DNA from: Flavobacterium fryxellicola
Lineage (GTDB): Bacteria; Bacteroidota; Bacteroidia; Flavobacteriales; Flavobacteriaceae
Assembly: GCF_900143245.1 (NCBI RefSeq)
Contig: NZ_FRDK01000001.1
Location: forward strand, 186,001-250,000
Direction: 5' to 3'
Length of the DNA: 64,000 nucleotides
Positions 17,158 through 26,956 of the stretch are shown here, one piece after another. Made by a program: the position numbers and the translations under genes. Each line of letters starts with the position of its first letter. Position 1 is the stretch's first letter. The notes under the pieces were generated by a model that ran no database searches, had not been told where the DNA came from, and saw only the letters and a list, made by a program, of their open reading frames with translations.

Positions 17158-17231
17158 CGGTCTGGACGGGACTCGAACCCGCGACCCCATGCGTGACAGG
17201 CATGTATTCTAACCAACTGAACTACCAAACC
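17158..17231 (-). tRNA. tRNA-Asp (GTC), copy 2
   Basis: Same 74-base sequence as copy 1, with anticodon GTC, and followed by a terminator of the same type. The upstream region (17232-17317) would hold its promoter. Confidence 0.95.
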
Positions 17232-17317
17232 TCTGCGTTATTGCGGTGGCAAAGATACAATAGATTTCCGTTTGCACAAGCATTTTTTGAAAAAATATTT
17301 GACAAATCTTCGACGTA

Positions 17318-18256
17318 TTATCCAAAGTTTTGTTTTTCAACCAAGTATGTCATTAATATTTTTTCAAAACTTTCATCCACACTCACCGGAATGTACTTTA
17401 TTCTGTTTTGAGAACAAGTTAGGGCCACCTTTTTAAAGTAACTTTCTATCTGTTTTTCATATTCTTCTTTTACATTATCGGCAAAAACAGCCACTATTTC
17501 TCCCGTTTCTACATCAACAAACTTCTTTGGAGCGTTGTCAAAGTCAAAGTTCAACTCCGTTTTCTTGTCGACTACATGAAATAGAACTACTTTATGTTTG
17601 TTGTGTTTCAAATGTTGCAACGCTCGAAACAGCGCTTCCTCTCCCGATGCTTCGGGACCGGACTGAAACATATCCGTAAATAAGATAATCATAGAGCGCC
17701 GATGAATTTTTTCTGCTATTTGATGCAAAAATGTAATCGTATCGGTACTTTTTTTGACCACAGGTTTTACTAGCAGGCCTTCAAGTGCATTTAAAATCAT
17801 TCGATGGTGGCGATCACTGCCTTTTTCAGGCGCGTAGTACTCGTATGTATCCGAAAACACACTCATGCCTATAGCGTCACGTTGTTTCTTCAGCAAGGTC
17901 ATTAAAACTGCTGAAGCCAAGACCGAAAACCCTATCTTATTCTCAAAAAACTGCTGACTTTTCTTTAATACCGGATAGTGCATTGATGACGAATTATCGA
18001 TAATAATATGACAGCGCAAATTAGTTTCTTCGTCAAATCGTTTGGTATACAAACGATCCGTTTTGGCAAACAACTTCCAATCAATGTGTTTGGTGCTTTC
18101 GCCAACATTGTACACTTTATGTTCAGCAAATTCTGCTGAAAACCCATGAAAAGGACTTTTGTGCATTCCTGAAATAAAACCTTCCACAACCTGATTGGCC
18201 AATAACTCCAGATGCTGGAAACTAGAAATTTTCTCTATTTGCGATTCGATCTTCAT
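17318..18256 (-). CDS. DUF58 domain protein (vWA-like fold)
   Basis: The 312-residue protein is a DUF58 family member. The conserved block VYNVGESTKHIDWKLFAKTD lies near residues 48-67, and a degenerate von Willebrand A metal site DNSSSM near 92-97. DUF58 genes usually sit beside a MoxR AAA ATPase and BatA/BatB-type membrane proteins and are thought to help chaperone or assemble envelope complexes. Here the gene stands alone, with no MoxR in the window. A -7 box only four bases before the ATG suggests a leaderless transcript. Confidence 0.85.
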   Translation of the reverse strand: MKIESQIEKISSFQHLELLANQVVEGFISGMHKSPFHGFSAEFAEHKVYNVGESTKHIDWKLFAKTDRLYTKRFDEETNLRCHIIIDNSSSMHYPVLKKSQQFFENKIGFSVLASAVLMTLLKKQRDAIGMSVFSDTYEYYAPEKGSDRHHRMILNALEGLLVKPVVKKSTDTITFLHQIAEKIHRRSMIILFTDMFQSGPEASGEEALFRALQHLKHNKHKVVLFHVVDKKTELNFDFDNAPKKFVDVETGEIVAVFADNVKEEYEKQIESYFKKVALTCSQNRIKYIPVSVDESFEKILMTYLVEKQNFG

Positions 18257-18260
18257 CTAC

Positions 18261-18268
18261 CAAATATA
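18261..18268 (-). promoter_or_regulatory. -7 promoter box of the DUF58 gene
   Basis: TATATTTG on the minus strand, four bases before the ATG. Transcription would start at or next to the initiation codon. Confidence 0.4.
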
Positions 18269-18483
18269 TTAAAAGAAAGCACGATTCAAAAATTAAAAGA
18301 TTGAAAAGGAGTTAGCACTCCAATAAGCTTGCTAAGTTTTAAAAAGACGACACAGCAACCCAAAACGAACCAAGACCTCACCAAAATGAAATGAATCAGT
18401 TTTAAAAGCAAAAAAAAGGTTTGACTTTCTCCAAACCTTCTCTCTGAACCCAAAAGGATTCTATATAAATCATAATCTTCCGA

Positions 18484-18801
18484 TTACAACAACGCGTCTA
18501 AGCTATCTGCATAAGTTTGCTTTGGAGCTACTCCTACTTGTTTCCCTACAACTTCTCCATTATGAAAAACCAATACTGTCGGAATGTTTCTCACTCCGTA
18601 CTTAGCTGCAAATTCTTGATTTGCATCAACATCTACTTTTCCTATAACCACTTTTCCTTCGTATTCATTGCTTAATTCGTCAATGATTGGACCTACCATT
18701 CTACAGGGTCCACACCAAGCTGCCCAAAAATCTACCATTACCGGTTTGTCTGATTTCAAAACTACTTCTTCAAAAGTAGCATCTGTTATTGCTAATGCCA
18801 T
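18484..18801 (-). CDS. trxA: Thioredoxin
   Basis: Cytosolic thiol-disulfide reductase of 105 residues with the classical WCGPC active site near residues 29-33, the buried Asp (VMVDFWAAW), and the cis-Pro loop NIPTVLVF. It reduces ribonucleotide reductase, peroxiredoxins and other disulfides with thioredoxin reductase, which is not in the window. It is a single-gene unit with its own -7 box. Confidence 0.97.
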   Translation of the reverse strand: MALAITDATFEEVVLKSDKPVMVDFWAAWCGPCRMVGPIIDELSNEYEGKVVIGKVDVDANQEFAAKYGVRNIPTVLVFHNGEVVGKQVGVAPKQTYADSLDALL

Positions 18802-18855
18802 AATATTTAATTTAAAGTTTATCGTTTGATTATTTTAAAGTTTCAAACTAGAATA

Positions 18856-18863
18856 CAAATTTA
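18856..18863 (-). promoter_or_regulatory. -7 promoter box of trxA
   Basis: TAAATTTG on the minus strand, 54 bases before the trxA ATG. Confidence 0.5.
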
Positions 18864-18869
18864 GAAATT

Positions 18870-19127
18870 AAAAACAAATCAAACACTATTCACAAATTAG
18901 TTTTGACTATAAATATATTGTCAATTTCTATTTGTATTATTTAACAAATTATGCCTTTTGTTTTCAAAAGCGATCTTACCTGCCGATAAATAGGTTTCTT
19001 CTCCCTAAAAAATCGACAAGTGCTACTCCCGCTAAAAAGTGGATGAATTTCAATCCCAGTAGGCGAAGGCCATTTACCACCACAAGAAACTCAATTCAAA
19101 AAACAAAGTGCTTTTATATAAAATGAA
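18870..19127. other. Spacer with a possible coding remnant
   Basis: Between trxA and the outer-membrane protein. On the minus strand a frame of about 45 codons without a start (GKWPSPTGIEIHPLFSGSST, then CRFFREKKPIYRQ) reads like protein, with G+C above its surroundings. It may be the remnant of a gene or a copy of a dispersed repeat. A 64-codon plus-strand frame over the same bases looks spurious. Confidence 0.35.
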
Positions 19128-19153
19128 AAAAGCTGCCTCTTCAGGCAGCTTTT
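19128..19153 (-). terminator. Terminator of the outer-membrane protein gene
   Basis: AAAAGCTGCC and GGCAGCTTTT form a perfect 10-bp stem with a six-base loop. It is symmetric, so it could act in both directions. Confidence 0.85.
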
Positions 19154-19178
19154 CACTGTATACTTCAAAAATATTTTA

Positions 19179-20042
19179 TTACAGACTGTATTTCATTCCA
19201 AGCGTAAATCCTAATCCACTAATTCCAACATAAGAACTCAACTCATCTGTTGGCTTTGTACTGTCAATCGTATTAAACTGTGAATTATTCGAATTACTAT
19301 CCAAACGATCAGAATAATTAGAATGAATCTGTGCCGTGGTACGCGTATTCAATCGATCTGTTCCGTTAATAGTAAACTCAGTGGTTTCTTTATCTTTTCC
19401 ATGAACCGTAAAGTTACGGTATTCTAATTCTGCAAATGCGGAAAGGTTTTTAGCCAATTTATAAGAAGTTCCTAATGCGGCTTGAAAACCTACAGTAGGA
19501 TTTGGTTTGATAACATCTTTGCTAAACACATTTACGCCGGGTGCAACAACTGCATTTGTTTTAATGGTCAAATCACCATGCACAGGAACAATTACCCCAA
19601 CTTTTGAATAAGTCTCGAATCCTTTCACCTCACCTAAAAATAACACAATAGCCGGAGCCAAATCAAAAGCTCTAATCTGACCCACAGATCTCAAGGTTAC
19701 TGCCCCGTCATCTACTCTTTTTACCATGGTCTTGTCATTACTATTGTAATAATTGATTCCCATTTCTACACCCAAACGATCTGTAAAGCGATATCCCACT
19801 CCAGCTCCAGTTCTAAAACCTTCACCAAAAGAACCAGTAATACTTTCTTCTGAAATTAAATTTCCACCCACAAAAACCTTGCTTAATGCTGCTTGCCCGC
19901 CTACAGTAGGAAATTCAGTCGCAGCAGTCTGCATAAAATAAGATCCGCCCACTTTAAGATACCAACTTTCTTTTTTTTCGGTTTGCCCTATCATCGTCAT
20001 GGAACAAATCATAAATCCTAGTAAAAATAACTGTTTTTTCAT
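19179..20042 (-). CDS. Outer-membrane beta-barrel protein
   Basis: The 287-residue protein has a signal peptide (KKQLFLLGFMICSMTMIG, mature part from about Q20) and alternating amphipathic strands typical of an OmpA/OprW-like barrel: WYLKVGGSYF at the N-terminus, GVGYRFTDRLGVEMGINYY in the middle and GFTLGMKYSL at the end, with the final aromatic-then-hydrophobic residues characteristic of barrel assembly. No binding function can be inferred. I use the ATG at 20042; a start at 20060 would add six residues before the signal peptide. It has its own promoter box and terminator. Confidence 0.8.
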   Translation of the reverse strand: MKKQLFLLGFMICSMTMIGQTEKKESWYLKVGGSYFMQTAATEFPTVGGQAALSKVFVGGNLISEESITGSFGEGFRTGAGVGYRFTDRLGVEMGINYYNSNDKTMVKRVDDGAVTLRSVGQIRAFDLAPAIVLFLGEVKGFETYSKVGVIVPVHGDLTIKTNAVVAPGVNVFSKDVIKPNPTVGFQAALGTSYKLAKNLSAFAELEYRNFTVHGKDKETTEFTINGTDRLNTRTTAQIHSNYSDRLDSNSNNSQFNTIDSTKPTDELSSYVGISGLGFTLGMKYSL

Positions 20043-20065
20043 AATTTCGTTTATTATCATTTATA

Positions 20066-20073
20066 CAAAAATA
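20066..20073 (-). promoter_or_regulatory. -7 promoter box of the outer-membrane protein gene
   Basis: TATTTTTG on the minus strand, 23 bases before the ATG at 20042. Confidence 0.45.
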
Positions 20074-20294
20074 ACTCATTTTGGCTTAAAATTTAACAAC
20101 AAACGCCGTCAATAATATGTTAAAAATGATTAAAGTTTAATAGTCAAGCTGTTGCAAACGTTTAGAAATAAAAATAAAACTACCCACGTGAAGCATAAAT
20201 AGTGATTGAATTGCCAGAATAACGCTCTAAAAAAAATCTCTAAAATCATTAAATTTGACATCCTTTAATTTTTTATCCTTTTTAAAATGATGAC

Positions 20295-23200
20295 TTAATT
20301 TAATTTAAAGTTAATCTGCATTTTCTCTAACTCTACCAATAACTCATTTGAGATTTTAATTTTCAATTTCCTACTCGGCATGGTGAGCTTTGTTATTACT
20401 TTTATTTCTTCAACTTCATCTACTTTTGTTACCGTAGTTGCTTCCGTAGCCTCAAGACCTTCCATTTCAGCATCATCATTTTCTTCCGTAAAAGTTTCCT
20501 CATCACTATCGGCCACTATTGGCGTATTTTCGATAATTCGTTTGATTTTCTGTAGCTCCATGATTTCAAAAGAAACCGTGTTATCCCCTTTGTTTTCTTG
20601 AAAAAGATGACTCAATCTATGAATAAAATCAGCCTCTAAATCAGCAATATTCAAAAGCAAGATTAATTTCCTAGCAAAAATACCCAATACATCCTGTAAT
20701 TGTTTGGCATCAGTAAACTGCATTCTTGGTTCTGATTTTTTTCCGGTTTCTCTATTTACCCATCCATCTTTAATCAGTATTTTAAAAAAAACAAAATTAT
20801 TAGGTAGCAAGTAGCGATGAAAATTCAAGTATTCTTCATTGAATATTTTAAATTCAAAACTTTCATCATAACCTTCTAAGTTAAAAATTGCCCATTCCTT
20901 ACCGTTTTTGGCTGTCCGTCTTTGCACATTAGAAACTATCCCTCCAAATGCAAGGGTTTTACCCACGTAAAGCTCCATATTTTTCAGCATTTCCAATTTT
21001 GAATTACAAAAATATTTCATTTCAAATTTAAAATCATCTAACGGATGTCCCGAAATATAAATACCGACAACCTCCTTCTCTTTGGCGAGTTTTTCCATTG
21101 TGCTCCAATCCTCACAAGGTGGCACAATAGGTTCCGCAATTTGTACTTCGCTCGCATCCCCAAATAAACTCACTTGCGACGAATTTTCATTCTCTTGATA
21201 CTTTGAACCATACCGTATTGCTTTTTCATAAAACGTAATTCCATCCCCATCATCATGAAAATATTGCGCTCTCGTAGTTCCTAAAAACGAATCAAAACCT
21301 CCCGCCAAAGCTAAATTTTCAATCGCTTTCTTATTGGCCGCACGCAAATCAATTCGTTTGGCCAAATCAAAAATCGATTTGTATTTTCCGTCTTTTCTAT
21401 TCTCTACAATCGTTGCCACGGCTCCGGAACCAACTCCTTTAATCGCTCCCATACCAAAACGAACGGCATAATCATCATTTACGGTAAACTTGTAAAAGGA
21501 CTCATTGACATCTGGACCTAAAACTTGCAGTCCCATACGTTTACATTCCTCCATAAAGAAAGAAACTTGTTTAATATCACTCATATTATTAGACAAAACC
21601 GCCGCCATATATTCTGCTGGATAATTGGCTTTCAAAAAAGCGGTTTGGTAGGCAATCCAAGCATAACAAGTAGAGTGTGACTTGTTAAAAGCATATTCTG
21701 CAAAAGCTTCCCAGTCCTTCCAAATTTTTTCCAGTTTATCTTCGGCATGCCCTTTGGCGGCAGCTTGACTGATAAATTTAGGTTTCATTTTATCCAAAAC
21801 ATCTTTTTGCTTTTTTCCCATCGCTTTACGCAAAACATCGGCGTCCCCTTTGGAGAAATCTGCTAGTTTCTGGGACAGAAGCATAACTTGTTCTTGGTAA
21901 ACGGTTATTCCGTAGGTATCTTTCAGCAATTCTTCACAAGCATCCAAGTCATAAATAATCTCCTCTTCCCCATTTTTTCGCTTGACGAAACTAGGAATAT
22001 AAGCAATTGGACCTGGACGATACAATGCATTCATGGCAATCAAATCAGGGAAAACCGTCGGCTTCAATTCCTTCATATATTTCTGCATTCCAGCAGATTC
22101 ATATTGAAAAATACCTACCGTTTCTCCACGCTGAAACAGCTCGTATGTCTTCAAATCATCAATAGGAAATGTATCTGGATCCAGATCAATACCCGTTCTG
22201 TATTTTACTAATTTAACCGTATCCTTGATTAAAGTAAGGGTTTTCAAACCCAAGAAGTCCATCTTTAACAATCCGGCACTTTCTACTACCGAGTTGTCAA
22301 ATTGAGTCACATATAAATCGGAATCTTTGGCAGTTGCCACAGGTACAAAATCAGTAATATCACTTGGCGTAATAATCACTCCACAAGCGTGAATCCCTGT
22401 ATTTCTTAAGTTTCCTTCTAAAACTTTAGCTTGCTGAATGGTTTCTCCACCCAAATCATCTTCATTAGCAAGACCTATTAATTCTTTAATTTTATCGTAT
22501 TCTTCTGGACGAACTGCTTTTTTAATTACATCCTCTTTTTCATTCAAAAATCGAGCTAAATTCCATTTGGACGGCATCATTCCAGGAATTAATTTCGCAA
22601 TTTTATCCGCTTCAAATAGCGGTAAATCCAGCACACGAGCCGTATCCCGAATAGCTGATTTGGTTGCCATTTTACCATACGTGATAATTTGCGCCACTTG
22701 TTTAGAACCGTATTTCCTGATCACATAATCCATGACACTGCTGCGTCCTTCATCATCAAAATCAATATCAATATCGGGTAATGACACCCGATCCGGATTT
22801 AAGAACCGTTCAAAAAGCAGGTTGTACATCAACGGATCGATATTGGTAATTTTCAAACAATAGGCCACCACAGAGCCCGCTGCTGAACCCCTTCCTGGTC
22901 CTACCGATACGCCCATGCTTCTAGCTTCAGCAATTAGATCTTGTACAATTAGGAAATATCCAGGATAACCCGAATTAGAAATAGTCAATAATTCAAAATC
23001 CAGTCGTTCTTGAATTTCTTCCGTAATTTCAGCATAGCGCCTTTTAGCTCCTTCAAAAGTAAGATGCCTTAAATAGGCATTTTCGCCTCGTACTCCGCCG
23101 TCTTTTTCATCCTCAGGATTATTAAACTCCACCGGGATTTCAAATTTTGGAAGCAAAACTTCACGAGCCAAATCAAAAATTTCGATCTTATCGACAATCT

Positions 23201-24839
23201 CTGAAATATTCGAAATCGCTTCTGGTAAATTGTTGAAGAGTTGCTTCATTTCGTCTCCCGACTTGAAATAATACTCTTGGTTGGGTAATCCGTAACGATA
23301 GCCTCGGCCGCGACCGATAGGCGTAGTTTGCTTTTCACCATCACGCACACAAAGTAAAATATCGTGTGCATTCGAGTTTTCTTTGTCTATGTAAAAGGTA
23401 TTATTGGTTGCTATTATCTTAACAGCATGTTTTCTTGCCAATGAAATTAAAGAGGCGTTTACGCGATTTTCATCTTCTTGATTGTGACGCATCACCTCAA
23501 TATAAAAATCTTCCTGGAACTCATTTTTCCACCAAATTAATGCTTCCTCAGCTTGATTTTCACCAATATTGAGAATCTTATTTGGAATTTCGCCATACAA
23601 GTTTCCAGACAAAACAATAATATCTTCTTTGTATTGCTGAATAACCTTCCGGTCGATTCTAGGCACATAATAAAACCCTTCTGTATAAGCAATCGAAGAC
23701 ATTTTAGCCAAATTATGATAGCCTTTTTTGGTCTTCGCCAAAAGTACGATTTGATAGCCATTGTCTTTAACCGACTTATTTTTATGATCTTCGCACACAA
23801 AAAATTCACAACCCACAATAGGCTTCATCACAACTTCAGTAGGCTTCTCACCATTTTCAATTGCCACTTTATTTTTGGCTTCAGCCGCCTTATTATGGTA
23901 TAAAATATCCCGAACAAAATGGAAAGCTCCCATCAAATTGGCATGATCCGTCATGGCTACGGCAGGCATTTTCTGTTGAGCCGCCGCTTTTACCAATGCC
24001 GCAATACTAATAGTAGATTGCAAAACTGAAAATTGAGTATGGTTATGCAAATGGACAAAAGGCGTGTCCACCAGTACTTTTTTATTCTCAGAAAGTGCTG
24101 CCTTTGAAACCGCTGGATCTTGCTTCTCTCCAAATTGCTGCCGAATTTTATCGGAAGCTTCCTTGAGATTGATATGTTTTAACCCTATGAGTTTTATCTC
24201 ACTTGGATTCTTATTTTTAAAATCTTGAAAATAGCTAGCAGGAACATCCAGCTCTTCTTTGGTAAAAACATCACGTCGAATTAACTCTAGAAAACAGCGT
24301 GTAGTCGCCTCGACATCGGCGGTTGCATTATGGGCTTCACCAAAAGGTTTGTTGAAAAGATAAGAATGCAATTCTGTTAATGTAGGCAATTTAAATTTTC
24401 CTCCTCGACCACCTGGCAATTTCAACAACGATGCGGTAACTTCAGTACAAGTATCAAGAATAGGCATCGCACTCATTTGACTTTCTACTCCCATTCGGTA
24501 AAATTCACAGCCCATAATATTGGTATCAAAACCTAAATTCTGACCCACAATAAACTTGGCTTTGCCCAAAGCGATATTAAATTTTTCTAAAACTTCTGCT
24601 AGCGAAATTCCATCGGCTTGCGCCAATTCTGTCGAAATTCCGTGAATTCGTTCCGCATCATACGGAATATTAAAACCCTCAGGCTTGACCAAATAATCTT
24701 GATGCTCGACGAGTTTTCCCATATCATCGTGCAACTGCCACGCGATTTGAATACAACGTGGCCAGTTGTCTGTATCAGAAATGGGAGCGCCCCAACGCTT
24801 TGGTAATCCTGTAGTTTCGGTATCGAATATTAAATACAT
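20295..24839 (-). CDS. dnaE: DNA polymerase III alpha subunit with N-terminal exonuclease domain
   Basis: The replicative polymerase, 1514 residues. Residues of about 1-180 are a DnaQ-like DEDDh proofreading exonuclease (FDTETTG with D6 and E8, then HNATADVEAT), a fusion typical of Bacteroidota. The PHP domain starts near 262 (VHLHNHTQFSVL). The polymerase core carries GRGSAAGS near 646 and the catalytic acids PDIDIDFDDEGR near 688. Helix-hairpin-helix and OB-fold regions follow, and the C-terminus has an acidic low-complexity linker (20400-20500 on the DNA). A dispersed hairpin repeat lies directly before the ATG and gives it a purine-rich leader. Confidence 0.97.
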   Translation of the reverse strand: MYLIFDTETTGLPKRWGAPISDTDNWPRCIQIAWQLHDDMGKLVEHQDYLVKPEGFNIPYDAERIHGISTELAQADGISLAEVLEKFNIALGKAKFIVGQNLGFDTNIMGCEFYRMGVESQMSAMPILDTCTEVTASLLKLPGGRGGKFKLPTLTELHSYLFNKPFGEAHNATADVEATTRCFLELIRRDVFTKEELDVPASYFQDFKNKNPSEIKLIGLKHINLKEASDKIRQQFGEKQDPAVSKAALSENKKVLVDTPFVHLHNHTQFSVLQSTISIAALVKAAAQQKMPAVAMTDHANLMGAFHFVRDILYHNKAAEAKNKVAIENGEKPTEVVMKPIVGCEFFVCEDHKNKSVKDNGYQIVLLAKTKKGYHNLAKMSSIAYTEGFYYVPRIDRKVIQQYKEDIIVLSGNLYGEIPNKILNIGENQAEEALIWWKNEFQEDFYIEVMRHNQEDENRVNASLISLARKHAVKIIATNNTFYIDKENSNAHDILLCVRDGEKQTTPIGRGRGYRYGLPNQEYYFKSGDEMKQLFNNLPEAISNISEIVDKIEIFDLAREVLLPKFEIPVEFNNPEDEKDGGVRGENAYLRHLTFEGAKRRYAEITEEIQERLDFELLTISNSGYPGYFLIVQDLIAEARSMGVSVGPGRGSAAGSVVAYCLKITNIDPLMYNLLFERFLNPDRVSLPDIDIDFDDEGRSSVMDYVIRKYGSKQVAQIITYGKMATKSAIRDTARVLDLPLFEADKIAKLIPGMMPSKWNLARFLNEKEDVIKKAVRPEEYDKIKELIGLANEDDLGGETIQQAKVLEGNLRNTGIHACGVIITPSDITDFVPVATAKDSDLYVTQFDNSVVESAGLLKMDFLGLKTLTLIKDTVKLVKYRTGIDLDPDTFPIDDLKTYELFQRGETVGIFQYESAGMQKYMKELKPTVFPDLIAMNALYRPGPIAYIPSFVKRKNGEEEIIYDLDACEELLKDTYGITVYQEQVMLLSQKLADFSKGDADVLRKAMGKKQKDVLDKMKPKFISQAAAKGHAEDKLEKIWKDWEAFAEYAFNKSHSTCYAWIAYQTAFLKANYPAEYMAAVLSNNMSDIKQVSFFMEECKRMGLQVLGPDVNESFYKFTVNDDYAVRFGMGAIKGVGSGAVATIVENRKDGKYKSIFDLAKRIDLRAANKKAIENLALAGGFDSFLGTTRAQYFHDDGDGITFYEKAIRYGSKYQENENSSQVSLFGDASEVQIAEPIVPPCEDWSTMEKLAKEKEVVGIYISGHPLDDFKFEMKYFCNSKLEMLKNMELYVGKTLAFGGIVSNVQRRTAKNGKEWAIFNLEGYDESFEFKIFNEEYLNFHRYLLPNNFVFFKILIKDGWVNRETGKKSEPRMQFTDAKQLQDVLGIFARKLILLLNIADLEADFIHRLSHLFQENKGDNTVSFEIMELQKIKRIIENTPIVADSDEETFTEENDDAEMEGLEATEATTVTKVDEVEEIKVITKLTMPSRKLKIKISNELLVELEKMQINFKLN

Positions 24840-24841
24840 AA

Positions 24842-24874
24842 ATCCTCTCCCCAGCCCTCCCCGAAGGGAAGGGT
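24842..24874 (-). repeat. Dispersed hairpin repeat, copy A (dnaE leader)
   Basis: On the minus strand: CCCTTCCCTTCGGGGAGGG followed by CTGGGGAGAGGATT and, almost at once, the dnaE ATG. Related copies lie at 29342-29379, 29439-29470 and 30571-30610. Confidence 0.7.
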
Positions 24875-25477
24875 GCCTAAACCTTTAGATTTAGACCGTG
24901 TATTTAACTGGTTTTAAACACTTTAAAATTAGTAGTAATCCTGAAAAATGAACTTCAAATTTAGTTTTTTTTAGAGTAGAATAGCAGCTAAGTTATCAAC
25001 AAAAACAAATTTATTTTCGCGGACTGTTCTCCTATTAAAACCACAATCACTTTAAACAAATCATATTGATATTCCCTTGTTAAAAAGATAAAAAGAACAC
25101 ATATTCATTTTTGGATGTCGTAGTATTTCATCAAAAAAAAATACTGAAATACGATTAAAAAAAATCCAATTTACTTAGATATTAACGTGTGAAAACAGCT
25201 TTAATAAAAGTCAAATAGCGAATTGAAAATTGAAAAAAAGTCGATTTTAATTCTATTTAATTAAATATTCACAATTTTAACGGCTTTTACATAAGAGATA
25301 CTGACTATTCTATAAATATCAAAAATTTAAAAAACTGATGCTACATTTTATCGAAATAAAAAATTACACTACTAAAAAAGCAGTCTAAAAGACAAAATTT
25401 AGTTAAGAAATATCCGAATGAGATTTTGGGTATCGTATATAATGAAATATTAATAAATAGAGACTTGATTGTTTTTT
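24875..25477. other. Long A+T-rich spacer between dnaE and leuC
   Basis: About 600 bases without a convincing gene. It holds the divergent promoters of dnaE (minus-strand boxes at 24956-24963 and 25016-25023) and leuC. A 16-codon frame at 25338-25388 could be a leader peptide, but it contains only one Leu codon and no attenuator hairpin is evident. The length suggests regulatory sequence for the leu operon. Confidence 0.5.
24956..24963 (-). promoter_or_regulatory. -7 promoter box of dnaE
   Basis: TAAATTTG on the minus strand, 116 bases before the dnaE ATG. A second identical box is at 25016-25023. Confidence 0.4.
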
Positions 25478-25485
25478 TAGTTTTG
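25478..25485 (+). promoter_or_regulatory. -7 promoter box of the leu operon
   Basis: TAGTTTTG fits TAnnTTTG and lies 60 bases before the leuC ATG; a TTG occurs 11 bases upstream, too close for a standard -33. Confidence 0.45.
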
Positions 25486-25545
25486 CTTCCATAGTTATCA
25501 TCTTAGCCAACTTGGCTATAAGAAAATACATTAAAATATATCAAA

Positions 25546-26940
25546 ATGAGTACTACATTATTCGACAAAGTATGGGATTCGCACGTGGTGCGTAAAATTG
25601 AAGATGGACCAGATGTGTTTTTTATTGACCGTCATTTTATTCATGAAGTCACAAGTCCTGTTGCTTTTTTAGGTTTAAAAGAAAGAGGAATCTCGGTATT
25701 ATACCCCGAGCGCACTTTTGCTACTGCCGATCACAATACGCCAACTATAAACCAACATTTACCTGTTGAAGACCCATTATCTGCTAACCAACTAAAAGCT
25801 TTAGAAGAAAACTCCAAAGAATACGGAATTAGCCACTGGGGATTAGGAAACTTAAAAAATGGAATCGTTCACGTCGTGGGTCCTGAAAACGGAATCACAT
25901 TGCCAGGCGCAACCATTGTCTGTGGCGATTCACATACTTCGACTCACGGTGCCTTTGGCGCTATTGCTTTCGGAATCGGCACTTCTGAGGTAGAAATGGT
26001 ACTTTCTACCCAATGCATCATGCAACCCAAACCTAAAAAAATGCGCGTCAACGTCACCGGCAATCTTGGGTTAGGAGTTACGCCTAAAGATGTTGCTCTT
26101 TACATCATCTCAAAACTATCCACTTCAGGTGCTACTGGTTATTTTGTAGAATACGCAGGAAAAGTTTTTGAAGACATGACTATGGAAGGTCGCATGACCG
26201 TATGTAATTTAAGTATCGAAATGGGAGCACGTGGCGGAATGATTGCTCCAGATCAAACGACATTTGATTACTTAGAAGGCCGTTTATATGCTCCAAAGGG
26301 CGATGCTTGGGAAACCGCAGTAGCCTATTGGAAAACCTTAAAAACAGATCCAGATGCAAAATTTGACGAAGAAATCAATTTTAAAGCTTCTGATATTGAA
26401 CCAATGATTACGTATGGAACTAATCCAGGCATGGGATTGGGAATTTCAAAAAATATTCCAAAAGCTAAAGATGTTGTTGAGGGAGAAGAAACCTACGCCA
26501 AATCCTTAGGATACATGGGATTCCAACAAGGAGAAGCCATGATAGGAAAACAAATTGATTACGTTTTCTTAGGCAGTTGCACCAATGGTCGTATTGAAGA
26601 TTTTAGAGCTTTTGCGTCGATTGTAAAAGGGCGACAAAAAGCAGCTAACGTTACAGCATGGCTTGTCCCAGGATCACATGTTGTAGAAGCACAAATAAAA
26701 GAGGAGGGAATTCTTGACATATTAAACGATTCCGGTTTTGTCTTGCGTCAACCTGGATGCTCTGCTTGTCTAGCAATGAACGACGACAAAGTTCCAGCAG
26801 GAAAATATGCAGTCAGTACTTCAAACAGGAATTTTGAAGGACGCCAAGGACCTGGTTCAAGAACGTTATTAGCCAGTCCATTTATGGCCGCCGCCGCCGC
26901 AGTGACTGGTGCTATAACAGACCCAAGAGAATTACTATAA
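25546..26940 (+). CDS. leuC: 3-isopropylmalate dehydratase large subunit
   Basis: With LeuD it isomerises 2-isopropylmalate to 3-isopropylmalate in leucine biosynthesis. The 464-residue aconitase-family protein keeps the three cysteines that bind the [4Fe-4S] cluster at C345, C405 and C408 (SCTNGR and PGCSAC). The substrate loop [14 protein letters not shown] is also present. First gene of leuC-leuD-leuA-leuB. The spacer to leuD is unusually long (165 bases) and holds a long inverted repeat. Confidence 0.98.
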   Translation: MSTTLFDKVWDSHVVRKIEDGPDVFFIDRHFIHEVTSPVAFLGLKERGISVLYPERTFATADHNTPTINQHLPVEDPLSANQLKALEENSKEYGISHWGLGNLKNGIVHVVGPENGITLPGATIVCGDSHTSTHGAFGAIAFGIGTSEVEMVLSTQCIMQPKPKKMRVNVTGNLGLGVTPKDVALYIISKLSTSGATGYFVEYAGKVFEDMTMEGRMTVCNLSIEMGARGGMIAPDQTTFDYLEGRLYAPKGDAWETAVAYWKTLKTDPDAKFDEEINFKASDIEPMITYGTNPGMGLGISKNIPKAKDVVEGEETYAKSLGYMGFQQGEAMIGKQIDYVFLGSCTNGRIEDFRAFASIVKGRQKAANVTAWLVPGSHVVEAQIKEEGILDILNDSGFVLRQPGCSACLAMNDDKVPAGKYAVSTSNRNFEGRQGPGSRTLLASPFMAAAAAVTGAITDPRELL

Positions 26941-26956
26941 AAGATTGCTGTATGTA

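Noticed and set aside
18932..19126. A 64-codon plus-strand gene between trxA and the outer-membrane protein.
   Set aside because: No promoter, atypical composition (many Arg, Lys, Pro, Thr), and it overlaps a more protein-like minus-strand frame.
25338..25388. A 16-codon frame upstream of leuC as a leucine attenuator leader peptide.
   Set aside because: It has one Leu, two Ile and one Val codon, no run of control codons, and no terminator/antiterminator pair follows.
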